A stretch of 64,000 bases of DNA from Salipaludibacillus daqingensis (GCF_029891575.1 NZ_JARZHF010000004.1:337015-401014), one strand, 5' to 3'; positions 18,501-28,341 are shown, numbered from the stretch's first letter. The notes: generated by a model not told the origin, from the letters alone. Numbers and translations are program-made.

Positions 18501-18502
18501 TA

Positions 18503-20560
18503 TTATTCCTCCTCTCCTAATTTTCTGAGTAACCACGTAAGCCCTTTTTCTATATATTCTGGCAACGAAGGAAACCTTTCATCTTCAGTTTCAATTATAA
18601 GCTGATATAATAATGTATTAGCAAAATCACTTTTATTATTAGTTAACTTTCTTTGAAGTAAAAAAGAACTTTCCTTAACGTTCCTAAATCTTTTATTTTT
18701 TTTTATTATATTTTTATAAATGTCTGGTTTAATTTTCAATAAAACTCTATTTAAAATTAAATTGTTATAGTTGGTTAAAATAAAAGCTTCTTCAAAACTT
18801 GTTGCATAATACCCTTCAATTTTATCCTGATATGTAATATACATGTTATTAATGTTAAAATTATTGTCTTGTAATGTACCTAATTTATAATCACCATTAT
18901 ACTTTTTAATTGTTTCATTTGTTGTAACTCTGTCTTTCAAGTCACATATCTGTTTAAATCCTTTCTTTTCTTCCTCATTTCTTTTAATATCTAGATCGGT
19001 AATAATTAAAGCAGGTACTTTTAAAATGCTAATCAGATCGTGATAAACTAAACCGTGAGCGCCATCAATGTTAAAGATTGATATATAGTATTTATTGAGC
19101 TTTTCATTATTATCAATATAAAATTTAAGGAGAGTTTCTTCAGTCATTCCTTCAACAAAAATAATAGCATCTGAAAAAAATAATTCTGATACTTTATATT
19201 TAATATGCTTTTTAAGAAATTCAAGATCATTCTTCCTTTCAATACCTCCTTTTTTACTTTTGGGGATAATTGTGTCATCCTGCAAATTCACTACATTTGT
19301 ATGATTATCTTTTATTGATATGTAATTTATATTATTAAAAGTATTACCACTATGTATTTTACTGTTCAGTATATGTGATGAATGTGTTGTAATTATCAAC
19401 TGACTATTTACGTTCTTGTTCCTATCTTTCAATAGAGAAGCAATGGCTTCATTTATATTTTTAATAAATAACTCTTGCATTTGCGGATGCATAAAAGTTT
19501 CAGGCTCTTCAATTGAAATAATATTAACTTTACTATTAAAAGAATTTTCAGGATATTTCTCCATATAGTCAATTAGATCCGCTATTATCATCATCAATTT
19601 TGTATAACCTAATCCAAATTGATTTTCAGGTATATTCATACCACGCTCGACATATTCATATTTGATTAAAGTATTCATCATCTTTTGAAAATTTAAATCT
19701 GCACTTAAAAGTACTTGAAGTTTTTCATTTGATTCGATTTCTCCTAAAGACTCATTTAAACCATTTGTATGTTTTTCACTTATTAACCTTGTAAGATCAT
19801 TATTAATATCACTTATTTTAGAATTGATTTCATTTTCTTCATTCCCAAGTAGTGTATTATAACGATATTCTATTATTTTACTAAATGCTTTAGAAAGTGA
19901 CTTTTCACTTTCAATATTATTTGCTTTAATTGGCCTCAACTCAATTAGATTTCTTAACTTAAAATTCTCAATTTTATTTAGATCTCTATTGTAGTAGTTA
20001 ATATTAAAACTTGAACTATTAATTAGATCCAGAAAACCTCTAAAACGAACTGTTTGATTATGTTTTTTTTCTAACAATTTTCTAACATTGCTAATAAATA
20101 CTTCTTCATCTTCCAATTCTACATTTACTATTATATTTAATTCCGAATTATTAATATCATCTAATCTCATAAAGTGTACTATATTAGTTATTAGATCATT
20201 GTTAGCATCTTCAATCCCAATATCAATGTTAAATTGCAGATAAGGGGTATTAATTTTTTCACTTGATCTATCTCCATTAAATATTTCATCATAATATTCA
20301 AGTAGTTTTTTTAAATATGTGAAATTAAAATCATTTGCTTTAAATGCATCTTTATTATGGTTTATAAGGTTATCTAATGCTTTGACGATAGTAGTTTTTC
20401 CACCGTTATTCTTCCCGACAATTAACGTAGTTGTGGGAGCTATATTTAATTTCTTTTCGTTTTGTTGCTTTTGATAACTTTTGGCATCAACAAATTTTAC
20501 CTTGTTATTTTCTATTCCAAATTTTCTGAAGTTTTTAATCATTAAACTTTTCAAATACAT
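18503..20560 (-). CDS. gajA: GajA-like OLD-family ATPase/TOPRIM nuclease
   Basis: 685-residue class 2 OLD nuclease. The N-terminal ABC ATPase has Walker A LIVGKNNGGKTT (47-57), a signature-like FGLGYTKLMM (about 315-324), Walker B IISIEEPETFMHP and H-loop TTHSSHIL (391-398). The C-terminal TOPRIM domain shows IIFVEGMTEE (467-475), NIDGAHG and the acidic pair LIITDLD (518-524). Such proteins nick DNA and, with an adjacent UvrD-like helicase, form anti-phage Gabija systems. GGAGG precedes ATG 20560. Both genes are markedly more AT-rich than the flanking chromosome, in keeping with transfer. Confidence 0.85.
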   Translation of the reverse strand: MYLKSLMIKNFRKFGIENNKVKFVDAKSYQKQQNEKKLNIAPTTTLIVGKNNGGKTTIVKALDNLINHNKDAFKANDFNFTYLKKLLEYYDEIFNGDRSSEKINTPYLQFNIDIGIEDANNDLITNIVHFMRLDDINNSELNIIVNVELEDEEVFISNVRKLLEKKHNQTVRFRGFLDLINSSSFNINYYNRDLNKIENFKLRNLIELRPIKANNIESEKSLSKAFSKIIEYRYNTLLGNEENEINSKISDINNDLTRLISEKHTNGLNESLGEIESNEKLQVLLSADLNFQKMMNTLIKYEYVERGMNIPENQFGLGYTKLMMIIADLIDYMEKYPENSFNSKVNIISIEEPETFMHPQMQELFIKNINEAIASLLKDRNKNVNSQLIITTHSSHILNSKIHSGNTFNNINYISIKDNHTNVVNLQDDTIIPKSKKGGIERKNDLEFLKKHIKYKVSELFFSDAIIFVEGMTEETLLKFYIDNNEKLNKYYISIFNIDGAHGLVYHDLISILKVPALIITDLDIKRNEEEKKGFKQICDLKDRVTTNETIKKYNGDYKLGTLQDNNFNINNMYITYQDKIEGYYATSFEEAFILTNYNNLILNRVLLKIKPDIYKNIIKKNKRFRNVKESSFLLQRKLTNNKSDFANTLLYQLIIETEDERFPSLPEYIEKGLTWLLRKLGEEE

Positions 20561-21224
20561 AATATTGCCTCCATTTTTTAGTAATTTTCAATATATTTAT
20601 TATCTTGTATTACTTTTATCAACTACTTAAATTTTTTTCTCTAGAACTTCAATTCAGTATTTAGCTTTTTCATTCATACTTCTAATTTACTAGACTACTT
20701 CCCTTATAAACTGCAGTTCAAGTATAATTTTCGACTAAATAATGTAAAATCCCTCCTTTTTATAAAAAAGAAACTACCAAATTCTTAAAAATCCTACTTT
20801 TTCTTTTATAACAATCATTAAAGAAGAGTGAAACCTTCCCAGCTTGTCAGGTAAAAACAAGACTAGTTCACTCTTTTAGGACAAAAATTATTCAAGCAGA
20901 CCTCATAACTGGAAAGGTAGTGAACCTTTATTTGCCCATACGTCGGTACCTTTGCTGAGCGTATCGTCATAAGTTGTTGAAAAGAAGCTAGTCTGTTTAA
21001 GTTTGTATCAACGACAACAGTCATGCTAGAGCAGGAAAAAAAGAGAGCTCCTTGAACTCTCTTTTAATCTCTCTCTTATTATTTTTTCGCTCCAAATCCC
21101 AACATTCTCTATATGACTAGAGCTAACTGTAGACAAAGAGATAATAAATATGTGTAGATGTTGCAGTGTTCACCTAACTATAATTACAAATATAAAATCC
21201 TTAAGCTTTGATGACCTATTCATC
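20561..21224. other. Gene-free stretch with inverted repeats
   Basis: AAGAGTGAA (about 20824) pairs with TTCACTCTT (about 20868), a 9-bp stem around a 35-base loop. The stretch 20890-21030 has slightly higher GC and fragments of reading frame but no intact ORF; it could be decayed coding DNA. Confidence 0.45.
21036..21065 (-). terminator. Terminator downstream of HNH nuclease gene
   Basis: AAAAGAGAG/CTCTCTTTT 9-bp stem with A-run and T-run on its two sides; on the minus strand it closes with seven T. Confidence 0.75.
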
Positions 21225-22766
21225 CTAATTGCTGACATGTTTATACCGTCTTCCTTTCATTATATCACTAACTAATTGACGACTAATTCCAAAATCTTTA
21301 GCAATCATTTTTAAACCTTCTATTCTCCCTCTAGAACGAATTTCTAATATGTCACGTTCTGATAATCTTCCTAATTTAGTTTTTCCAGCTGGTAGTGGAG
21401 ATAAATCCTTAAAGCGTGATTTCGAATGACCTAAACTGCCTCTTCTAATAGCTGAAATGATACTGGTACTTACCTTAAATTTTTTAGCTAGGATTGTACC
21501 AAATGCACCATCTATAAGTTCTTTTCTTATTGTTAAAACCTGTTTTTCATCTAATTTAGTATTACGTGGCTTTACTTTTGAGAGTGCAAGATGTTTATAC
21601 GACTTACCATTTACAAGGTTTTCAATAGTGCTTCCACTAACTCCTAAATCTTGAGCAATTCTTCTGCATGATTCACCGCTTTTTCTTCTTTCCCATGCAG
21701 AAATGGCTTGCGAATCAGTAAGTGCATTTCTTTTTCTCCTAGGTAGTTTTTTGCTTTTGTTTTGTACGGATTCCATATTAGTATTATTACGTTGTAAAAA
21801 ATCAAAGAATTGTTCGGGAGTGTTGTTATCCTTTGTATAAATACTATGGAATTCTTCATGTACATGCTTTTCAAGAGGAACTCCAAGAGGATATCTGTAG
21901 TGTATTTCTAAGCATTTAACTGACATAGCTTTTAATTGATCATTAGAATATTCACTTATTGATTCATACAACTGGTACTTTAATTCGATAAGTACTTCAA
22001 GGACTATACTTTGAAAACTATACAGATGATGAATAATTATATTAGAATCGGCGCCTGTAATTATACATTTTTCTCCATAATATGCTAGGCTATCCCTTTT
22101 CCAGTTATTAATATAGCGCCTTAAATAAGTGGACAATGTTGATATTCCCCCTTTCCAGTTAGGGTGATTTTCTCCATGTATGCGTTTTTCTTCCCAACAT
22201 TTACCGCACCTATCACCTGAGTTATTAAACTTATCAAATTGTACAAAATAATCGTGATATTCCGGACACTTCAGGTGTAACGTTTCATGAACACCCTGAT
22301 AGCTTTCAGATATAAGTTTATACCCTTCATTCTCTATGTTCGTTCGAACTTCATTTAAGCTGTACCTTGTATTTCTTCTTCCACCACAATCTGTACACCT
22401 CCTCCCCCGATTTTTAAAATTATCAAATGTAGTTGGATAATGGTGTCCATCGGGACAAATTAGTAAAAGCCCAGCTTTTGTTCCTCTATAATTGGATTCT
22501 GAATGTAATTTATACCCGAACTGAGAAATATACTCTTCAACGTATTCTTGAGTATGTGGTTTGTTAATATCACAACATTCAGAGCACCTTGAACCTCGTT
22601 TACCATTAGACTTATCTTGGAATGCATTAAAGCTAACAGGATAATCGTGCCCATTCGGACAAATTGTAAGTAGTTTGGTTTTAGCATTTTGATATCGAAT
22701 AGATTTCAATAGATAACCTCTATCATTAAAATACTCTTTAATATATTCATAATTGTGGGGGTGCAT
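21225..22766 (-). CDS. Modular HNH endonuclease with three zinc ribbons and C-terminal HTH repeats
   Basis: 513-residue protein that reads as a homing-type nuclease. Three N-terminal zinc-knuckle repeats each follow CP-x-GH..C-x-x-C: Cys36/His40/Cys61/Cys64, Cys104/His108/Cys124/Cys127 and Cys167/His171/Cys187/Cys190. A NUMOD3-like GENHPNWKGG (about 198-207) leads into an HNH core (EKCIITG, IIIHHLYSF, then EKHVHEEFHSIY). The C-terminus has three NUMOD1-like helix-turn-helix units near 350-390, 400-440 and 460-510 (GESCRRIAQDLGVSGSTIEN, MIAKDFGISRQLVSDIMKGR). Each module likely reads DNA. It may be a free-standing homing nuclease or a defence nuclease; it sits between the Gabija-like pair and a broken NTPase gene. 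Confidence 0.82.
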   Translation of the reverse strand: MHPHNYEYIKEYFNDRGYLLKSIRYQNAKTKLLTICPNGHDYPVSFNAFQDKSNGKRGSRCSECCDINKPHTQEYVEEYISQFGYKLHSESNYRGTKAGLLLICPDGHHYPTTFDNFKNRGRRCTDCGGRRNTRYSLNEVRTNIENEGYKLISESYQGVHETLHLKCPEYHDYFVQFDKFNNSGDRCGKCWEEKRIHGENHPNWKGGISTLSTYLRRYINNWKRDSLAYYGEKCIITGADSNIIIHHLYSFQSIVLEVLIELKYQLYESISEYSNDQLKAMSVKCLEIHYRYPLGVPLEKHVHEEFHSIYTKDNNTPEQFFDFLQRNNTNMESVQNKSKKLPRRKRNALTDSQAISAWERRKSGESCRRIAQDLGVSGSTIENLVNGKSYKHLALSKVKPRNTKLDEKQVLTIRKELIDGAFGTILAKKFKVSTSIISAIRRGSLGHSKSRFKDLSPLPAGKTKLGRLSERDILEIRSRGRIEGLKMIAKDFGISRQLVSDIMKGRRYKHVSN

Positions 22767-22842
22767 TTTTATCTTTTCCTTTTAATATTTTTACACTTAA
22801 TATCCCCATTCAACTAAGAAAAAATACAATCTAACTATTTAT

Positions 22843-22876
22843 AAAAGGACGACGTATAAATAAACGTCGTCCTTTT
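22843..22876 (-). terminator. Strong hairpin terminator
   Basis: AAAAGGACGACGT/ACGTCGTCCTTTT, a perfect 13-bp stem with A and T runs; suits the broken NTPase gene to its right. Confidence 0.8.
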
Positions 22877-23028
22877 ATTAGCCCTTACCTCTAACGAGTA
22901 ACTATTGCAATAATTTTTATTTTTGATGTTTCTTTTTACTAGTAATACATTAAAATAAAAAATATATAAAGCTTTATATCCATCACATAAGCCTTTACCT
23001 GAATACCTTCTTTTGACAATTCTTTTGC

Positions 23029-23629
23029 TTACTTATCAAACTTATCCCTCGCCTCATTTAAATTGATTTTTGGAAGTGTTCTTTTTCTATTTTCATCTTT
23101 CCAATCATCACTATAAAACCATCCAACAAGATATAGTCCATGTCTACAAGTATTATCATTCAAGTAACGATTCACGAGTTGTGTTTCCATTGCTTTGTTT
23201 AATTCTGGGTGCCAATTACCTTTCAATTCAATAACAACACTAATCTCCTGTATCTCATCTTTACTGATACCACTTGCTACAGCATTAACTTGTATATCTG
23301 TTCTCTGTCCTTTGATCCCCCCCATGACTTCTGCGAATTTCTACTTCTCTGTTAACTACCACATGCTCGAAGATCAATAATTAAAGTTTGCTCATTGTTG
23401 ATATAGGCTTCTTGTTCTTTCTTCATTGCATATGTTTTACCTGCTCCAGGCTCTCCTAATAACACTAGACATTTCATGTAAGAAATTGAGGCAAACGTAA
23501 CTACGTCAGAATTATAAATCCCCCCCCCCATTCTGACTCTGGATTATAGAGAAATCCTTCTCTTGTTAAATTGATATTGCCCTCCCTAGAACACCAAAAT
23601 CGAATCCAAGGATAGATTAATTCACTCAA
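23029..23629 (-). pseudogene. Remnant of a NACHT/STAND-type NTPase with PD-(D/E)XK-like tail
   Basis: A TTG start at 23629 behind AAGGGGGGGAG opens with IYPWIRFWCSREGNINL and, after a shift in a ten-G run (23520-23529), continues to a Walker A motif LVLLGEPGAGKTYAMK and LIIDLR. Near 23363 this joins directly to a C-terminal segment NREVEIRRSHGG, which after a seven-G run (23317-23323, one G too many) reads RTDIQVNAV, ISVVIELKGNW and HGLYLVGWF, with Asp and Glu-x-Lys residues as in PD-(D/E)XK nucleases. The middle of the NTPase, normally several hundred residues, is gone. Ends at 23029. Inactive as it stands. Confidence 0.65.
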
Positions 23630-23946
23630 CGATCTCCCCCCTTAACTTTTATACTTAGTATGTAATAAATTAATTTCACCTATAAAACAAAAGCTGTTGC
23701 TACCAATATATCACAATATTTTCACAACAATACTTAATCGAAAATTTAATGATTTCATTGTGTTGAATTGTAAATCAGCCTTATTTTTGAAATAACGAGA
23801 GAATACCTTCAAAATTATTCGATTTATAGACCTCAGAGGCACATAGATTAATAGCAATTACCCTTGTTTGATTAGAATCGCTCGAGAACTCGTTTCCTAT
23901 ATTAAAGCATTATCAGTACAATAAAACTATGAACAGCTAAGCAAAA

Positions 23947-23960
23947 TTACACCGGTGTAA
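23947..23960. other. 14-bp perfect palindrome upstream of rep (origin or operator candidate)
   Basis: TTACACCGGTGTAA stands 94 bases before the rolling-circle Rep gene in an AT-rich stretch. Such palindromes often carry the nick site of a double-strand origin or bind an autoregulator; neither is proven. Confidence 0.4.
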
Positions 23961-24054
23961 AGGGGTTCATATAAAAAGCTTGTAAATAAATAACTTGATG
24001 AATAGTGATTAATCTGACGAAAATATAGAATCTAAGAAATGAAGGTGTGTTCTA

Positions 24055-24825
24055 ATGAATCAATATACAAAAGCTGTCTTTAGTAGTAATTACGTCGAAG
24101 TCACCCAACAATCACAACAACCGATTATAGGAAGAAGCTCTTCTGGTGGTCGTAAGTCTTTCTCTACCCAGAGTACTGAAAATTATGAAGCAAACTTAAA
24201 AACTAGTATCCGACGTGCTAAGAAAAAAATACGCCGCTTACTGGAATGCAACTTCACAGACTCTTATACCTTCCTAACACTTACATTCAAGTCTACTGGA
24301 GAGATAGATATTACCGATATTAAGAGCTGTGCCAAAAAGTTTAGCGCTTTTAAGAAAAGGCTTTCTTACTATTTAGATAAGCATAACTTGCCCAAGTTCC
24401 AGTATATAGGTGTAACAGAATTTCAGGATGAAAGTAGACAAGGAGCTATTCACTACCATCTTGTCTGTAACTTATTAGATATTCCAACTGAAACCATACA
24501 AGAGCTTTGGATATATGGATTTATCTACAAGTCGCCTGCTACACCTGATCCTACGAATAATGAAAAAATGGCCTACTATTTAAACAAAGGGATTCATGAT
24601 CACCGACTTAATGGTAATAAAAGATATTTTCATTCACAGGGACTCAAACAACCAATTCCTTTAGATATTAAAGACTCTGCAGAGTTTCACAAAGTCCTTG
24701 ATAAATGTGAACCATGGCTAACACAAAACGAGGCCTATCACTCCCCATATACGGGTGAGACGAGATATGACACCTACTATGTTAAAAACGTTAAGGAGCT
24801 GATCGAATATGCGCAAGAACAATGA
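24055..24825 (+). CDS. Rolling-circle replication initiator (HUH endonuclease)
   Basis: 256-residue Rep protein. Motif 1 is YTFLTLTFK (71-79), the metal-binding HUH motif is GAIHYHLVCN (His133 and His135), and the catalytic tyrosine region is KMAYYLNKG (Tyr174/175, Lys178). It would nick and covalently bind an origin to start rolling-circle replication of the excised element. The first of three overlapping genes: its last 17 bases contain the start of a helix-turn-helix gene. Start supported by GAAGGTGTG. Phage-satellite or IME origin is likely. Confidence 0.85.
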   Translation: MNQYTKAVFSSNYVEVTQQSQQPIIGRSSSGGRKSFSTQSTENYEANLKTSIRRAKKKIRRLLECNFTDSYTFLTLTFKSTGEIDITDIKSCAKKFSAFKKRLSYYLDKHNLPKFQYIGVTEFQDESRQGAIHYHLVCNLLDIPTETIQELWIYGFIYKSPATPDPTNNEKMAYYLNKGIHDHRLNGNKRYFHSQGLKQPIPLDIKDSAEFHKVLDKCEPWLTQNEAYHSPYTGETRYDTYYVKNVKELIEYAQEQ

Positions 24826-25015
24826 TGATTATCCAGACATTCTAAATGTTTCAGATATTCAACAACTACTAGGAATCGGCAGAAAGCAGGCTTACGAACT
24901 GGTCCATTCAGGAGAATTCAACGTGACTAGAATTGGTACACGTCTTAAAGTGTCCAAAAAAAACTTACTTAATTGGATTGAAGGGGGAAACTATCATGAA
25001 GAAGAAACATACTAA
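24809..25015 (+). CDS. Excisionase-like helix-turn-helix protein
   Basis: 68 residues with one MerR/excisionase-type winged helix (VSDIQQLLGIGRKQAYELVH, then a wing IGTRLKVSKKNLLNWI). AAGGAG lies ten bases before ATG 24809, inside rep. A clear paralogue, sharing YP-x-(I/V)LNV-x-DIQ-x-(L/I)LGIGR, stands next to the integrase at 35728. Probably regulates replication or excision. Confidence 0.8.
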   Translation: MRKNNDDYPDILNVSDIQQLLGIGRKQAYELVHSGEFNVTRIGTRLKVSKKNLLNWIEGGNYHEEETY

Positions 25016-25787
25016 ACTAGTTGATTGTGGTTCCACAGTTTTTGTTTACGATTATGAAAGTAAACGTGACCATAATAAGTTTAAATTCGAAGTTAATACT
25101 GATGGTCAGATTACTAACCTTAAGAGGCTATTCATTAAAAATTTCATAAATGAGCATCTCAATTTAAATTTAAGTTTTACACTTCATTTGGAAATGAGCG
25201 ACTTACCTAATCTTCAGGTGATATTAGATGAGTTTACGGCCTCACTAAAGAAATATTTTGATCTGTCCGCTGTTAAATACCTTGCTGTATTAGAACTTCC
25301 AATAGAAGATGAAAGTAGTCATCCTAAAATAAACATTGTGACGGATATAGACTACTTTCAGGGTACAATGTCATTAATGTCATTCTACAAGGACCTTTCT
25401 GAAGAAGATATATTAACTAAGTTACAAGAGCAAGTTAATTTACTCTCAAGTAAAGAAGTATTTGTAGACTACGATGATACAAGCATGATGATGGATACAT
25501 TTGTTGAGATCTTAACCACTACTCTTAAAAGTCCATTATGCACTATCAAAACACGTTCAGTGTTTAAGTACAATTTAAAAAATCCTAAAATTCGCCGCAA
25601 TGAAAAGGCTGAAGACCATATAAAGAAAAGAGGCTTACTTAGTTTCCCCTATCAGGAATCAGCAGAGATATATGACAAAAGAGGTGGATTCATTAATGTA
25701 AATGTATATTCTAAAAATATTAACAACTCGGACTACCCAAGTAGTATCTTTGAAGACCAGGAAGACATTTTAATGTTTAATAACTGA
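24996..25787 (+). CDS. Hypothetical 263-residue protein of the Rep operon
   Basis: Third gene of the rep unit; its start overlaps the helix-turn-helix gene by 20 bases and follows AGGGGGAAA. The protein is mixed alpha/beta, acidic in the middle (LSEEDILTKL, VFVDYDDTSMMMD) and basic near 215-235 (NPKIRRNEKAEDHIKKRG). No signal peptide or membrane helix. I do not recognise the family. Because it is translationally tied to Rep it is probably a replication or packaging accessory. Confidence 0.7.
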   Translation: MKKKHTKLVDCGSTVFVYDYESKRDHNKFKFEVNTDGQITNLKRLFIKNFINEHLNLNLSFTLHLEMSDLPNLQVILDEFTASLKKYFDLSAVKYLAVLELPIEDESSHPKINIVTDIDYFQGTMSLMSFYKDLSEEDILTKLQEQVNLLSSKEVFVDYDDTSMMMDTFVEILTTTLKSPLCTIKTRSVFKYNLKNPKIRRNEKAEDHIKKRGLLSFPYQESAEIYDKRGGFINVNVYSKNINNSDYPSSIFEDQEDILMFNN

Positions 25788-25915
25788 GCAGAGTCTCTAA
25801 CTTTTTATAGATGAGTGGACGTACAATTGATGTTCGTCAACTACTTTTTATAAATATCCAAAAAAGAATATAGATAAAGAAACGATCTTCTCTAATAATA
25901 AGGAGATAGTATAGC

Positions 25916-25943
25916 AAAAAAAGTCCCTAATTAGAGGGACTTT
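25916..25943 (-). terminator. Terminator of small ORF
   Basis: AAGTCCCT/AGGGACTT 8-bp stem followed on the minus strand by seven T; it begins at the stop codon of the 54-residue ORF. Confidence 0.8.
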
Positions 25944-26106
25944 ACTTCTTAACCTTATAAGCCTTGATTATATTCTGCATTTCTTTATCTGCTTCTTGAC
26001 GTTGTTTTTTTAATTTAATTGGAAAGGCAAAAATGCCACCCGTTGATTCTTCTGCTAAGTCGTGGAGTTTCTCAATATCGTGGTTTACTTTATATCTACT
26101 TGTCAT
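25942..26106 (-). CDS. Hypothetical 54-residue protein
   Basis: Starts at ATG 26106 with AAAGGAGAG upstream and ends in its own terminator, so it is probably expressed. Charged helical protein (NHDIEKLHDLAEESTGGIF, KKQRQEADKEMQNIIKAY). No family recognised. Monocistronic, convergent with the Rep operon. Confidence 0.55.
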   Translation of the reverse strand: MTSRYKVNHDIEKLHDLAEESTGGIFAFPIKLKKQRQEADKEMQNIIKAYKVKK

Positions 26107-26445
26107 GAGAGCACTCTCCTTTATCAAATTATAACTGAATCAAGTTCTCAGAAGCAACTATATCAAAGTACATCTGTTGTCGTGATGCATACTTAGTTAC
26201 AAGGCTCTCTAAAATAATAATACGAAATCAGCTTGCTGTTCTTATTGATATCAACAACAACAAATCCGTCATAACCTAAAACAAAACTTCCCTTACATGA
26301 TATAAGTAGGTAGAAATGTGTCTACTCGCAAATTATCGGTCTTTGTTGAAGTATTGGGAGCTTAGTTGATTAGACATCACCAAAACGAGCGTATCTCTCC
26401 ATCTTCCAAATACTCTAACCTTTAGTTTAATAAAATTCTGATATT
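26107..26445. other. Gene-free stretch
   Basis: Nothing recognisable beyond the upstream region of the 54-residue ORF. Confidence 0.45.
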
Positions 26446-28341
26446 TTAATTACACTCAGGGCACTTCCACCCCTCATTCGTTGTTGTTCGCCTGATAATC
26501 TTATCTTCCCAATCATGATTGCAAGTAGGGCACTTCCACCACACGGTTTTTCCCGACTTGATTTTCACTTCACTTGGTTTTACTTATTCTTTGTTAGATG
26601 CCATTGGCTCGCTATATTTGATTTTACATACTCTAGACTTTCCTCGTACAACACTCGTTTTCCTGCGCAATAAGCACACCCTCTGCCTGATTTTCGCTGA
26701 TGTGGACTTGCGTCATAAACATGTCGTTCATCTTTTGGACAATTCCACCATACATAGCGATTGGATCCAATGCTGATTTCGGTAGGTTTGATTCCGATTT
26801 CATCATTTTTGTCATAATTCCACTCTTCAAGCAAGTTAGGCATTAATTCTGCAAAGCTCTCTTCCACAAGCACTTTTTGACCTGTGCAATATAGGCATCC
26901 TCGATTCCCCCCCCTCGTTTATCAGGAGAGGATTCCCAAACATGTCGTTCATCTTTCAAGCATTGCCACCAAAATTTCTGATTTGAATACGCTGCAACTT
27001 CATAAGATTGCAACTCATTTAATGTAGGATGCCATTCTTTCACAAGATGAGGGAAAACACCCGCAACCGAAGTTTCAAACATAAGGATTTTCGCACTGCC
27101 TTTTCCATAACAATACGGGCATTTCGTGCTTTCTTTTGCACGTTTAGCAGGACTTGCATTATACTCATGACCTTCTGAACATAGCCAGTAGTATTTATCA
27201 TGTGTATAAGCATAGACATCATATGGTGTGACGTCACCATTTCGTGCTTGATGCCATTCATCAATTAGACTTGGAAACAAATAACCCAAGCTCTTTTCTT
27301 TAGGAACTTCATTGATAAAAAGATGAGCCTCTTTTCGTTTATCATAAATATTAATCAATCTCACTTTTTTAATTTTCTCTTGTACATCAATTTCTTGATA
27401 AGTTTGTTCCATGAAATCAAGTAATTGGTCATAGCAAACTCGTAAGGAATCGACCTTATTAATGTTATATGGGATGATATGACAAGAAGAAGGTTCTAAT
27501 TCAATAGACTCTTTTTCATGGATCCGAACTAACTGAATACCTTGTTCTTCAAAAGCATAATTCTTTTCTTCATCATTCTTTTTATGATTTTCCGTTCTAT
27601 GATAATATTCCCCGTCATATTCAATGGCCAGCATTAGAGTGGGGATATAAATATCCGCTTCTTTCTTTTGTTTAGTGAGTTTTTCACCACTCTTTGTATC
27701 AGAGAATACATCAGCAAGAGCAAGATAATACGTAAGCTCTGTTACCGAATTTTGATTGCTACTGCCACAGTATCGGCAACCATTCCCTCCTATTGCTCGA
27801 CTATTCACCGTTGCATCCCATATATGCTTCGTTTTATTAGAACATTGCCACCATTTTTTTTGTTACTACCTTTTGTCACGTCATACGGTGTTAGCTCTCC
27901 GTTTAAGGTGGGATGCCATTCTTTTGCAATGTCAGAGTGAGTTGTCGCTAAACTTTTACATTTCTTGCATTGGTTATTTTTCTTGTTTCGACTATATACG
28001 GTAGCTTTCCATCGATAACCACACGTTTGGCAATCCCACCATACTTGGGTTCCAGCATTAGCAGAGACGTTAACAGGAGTTAGATCGCCATTCAATTCAT
28101 AGCATCATTCTTCTGCAATTTTCGGATTCACCCAAGCTAGGGATTTACAGTTTTGGCATTTACACTGACCTTTTAACCGTGCATATATTTGTGCCTTCCA
28201 TTGATGACCACACTCTTTGCATTTCCACCAAACAAGAGCAGCGGTTCCCACATCGTTAGGTGTTAATCCATCATTTAATTCATAACAAAACTCATTTGCT
28301 AATTTTGGGGATCGTTCTGCTAGAGTCTTTCCTCTTTTCAT
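26446..28341 (-). pseudogene. Broken zinc-ribbon repeat protein with Vsr-like nuclease domain
   Basis: Starting at ATG 28341 (GGAGAGGGAGG upstream), the intact gene would encode about 630 residues: zinc-ribbon units of the W-H-x-x-x-N-(G)-x-x-x-P-x-(D/E)-V / WW-x-C-x-x-x-GH-x-W / C-x-x-C type (PF14311-like), three before and three after a PD-(D/E)XK Vsr/DUF559-like core (EADIYIPTLMLAIEYDGEYY, GIQLVRIHEKESIEL). Four lesions break it: TGA at 28102-28104 in place of a likely Trp codon, an eight-A run near 27855, an eight-G run at 26907-26914, and one base lost near 26583. Each frame resumes perfectly after the lesion. Next to the type I restriction operon; a DNA-targeting role is inferred. Confidence 0.75.

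Noticed and set aside
20890..21030. Possible transposase or recombinase remnant
   Set aside because: Only scattered short residue strings, no motif I can defend.
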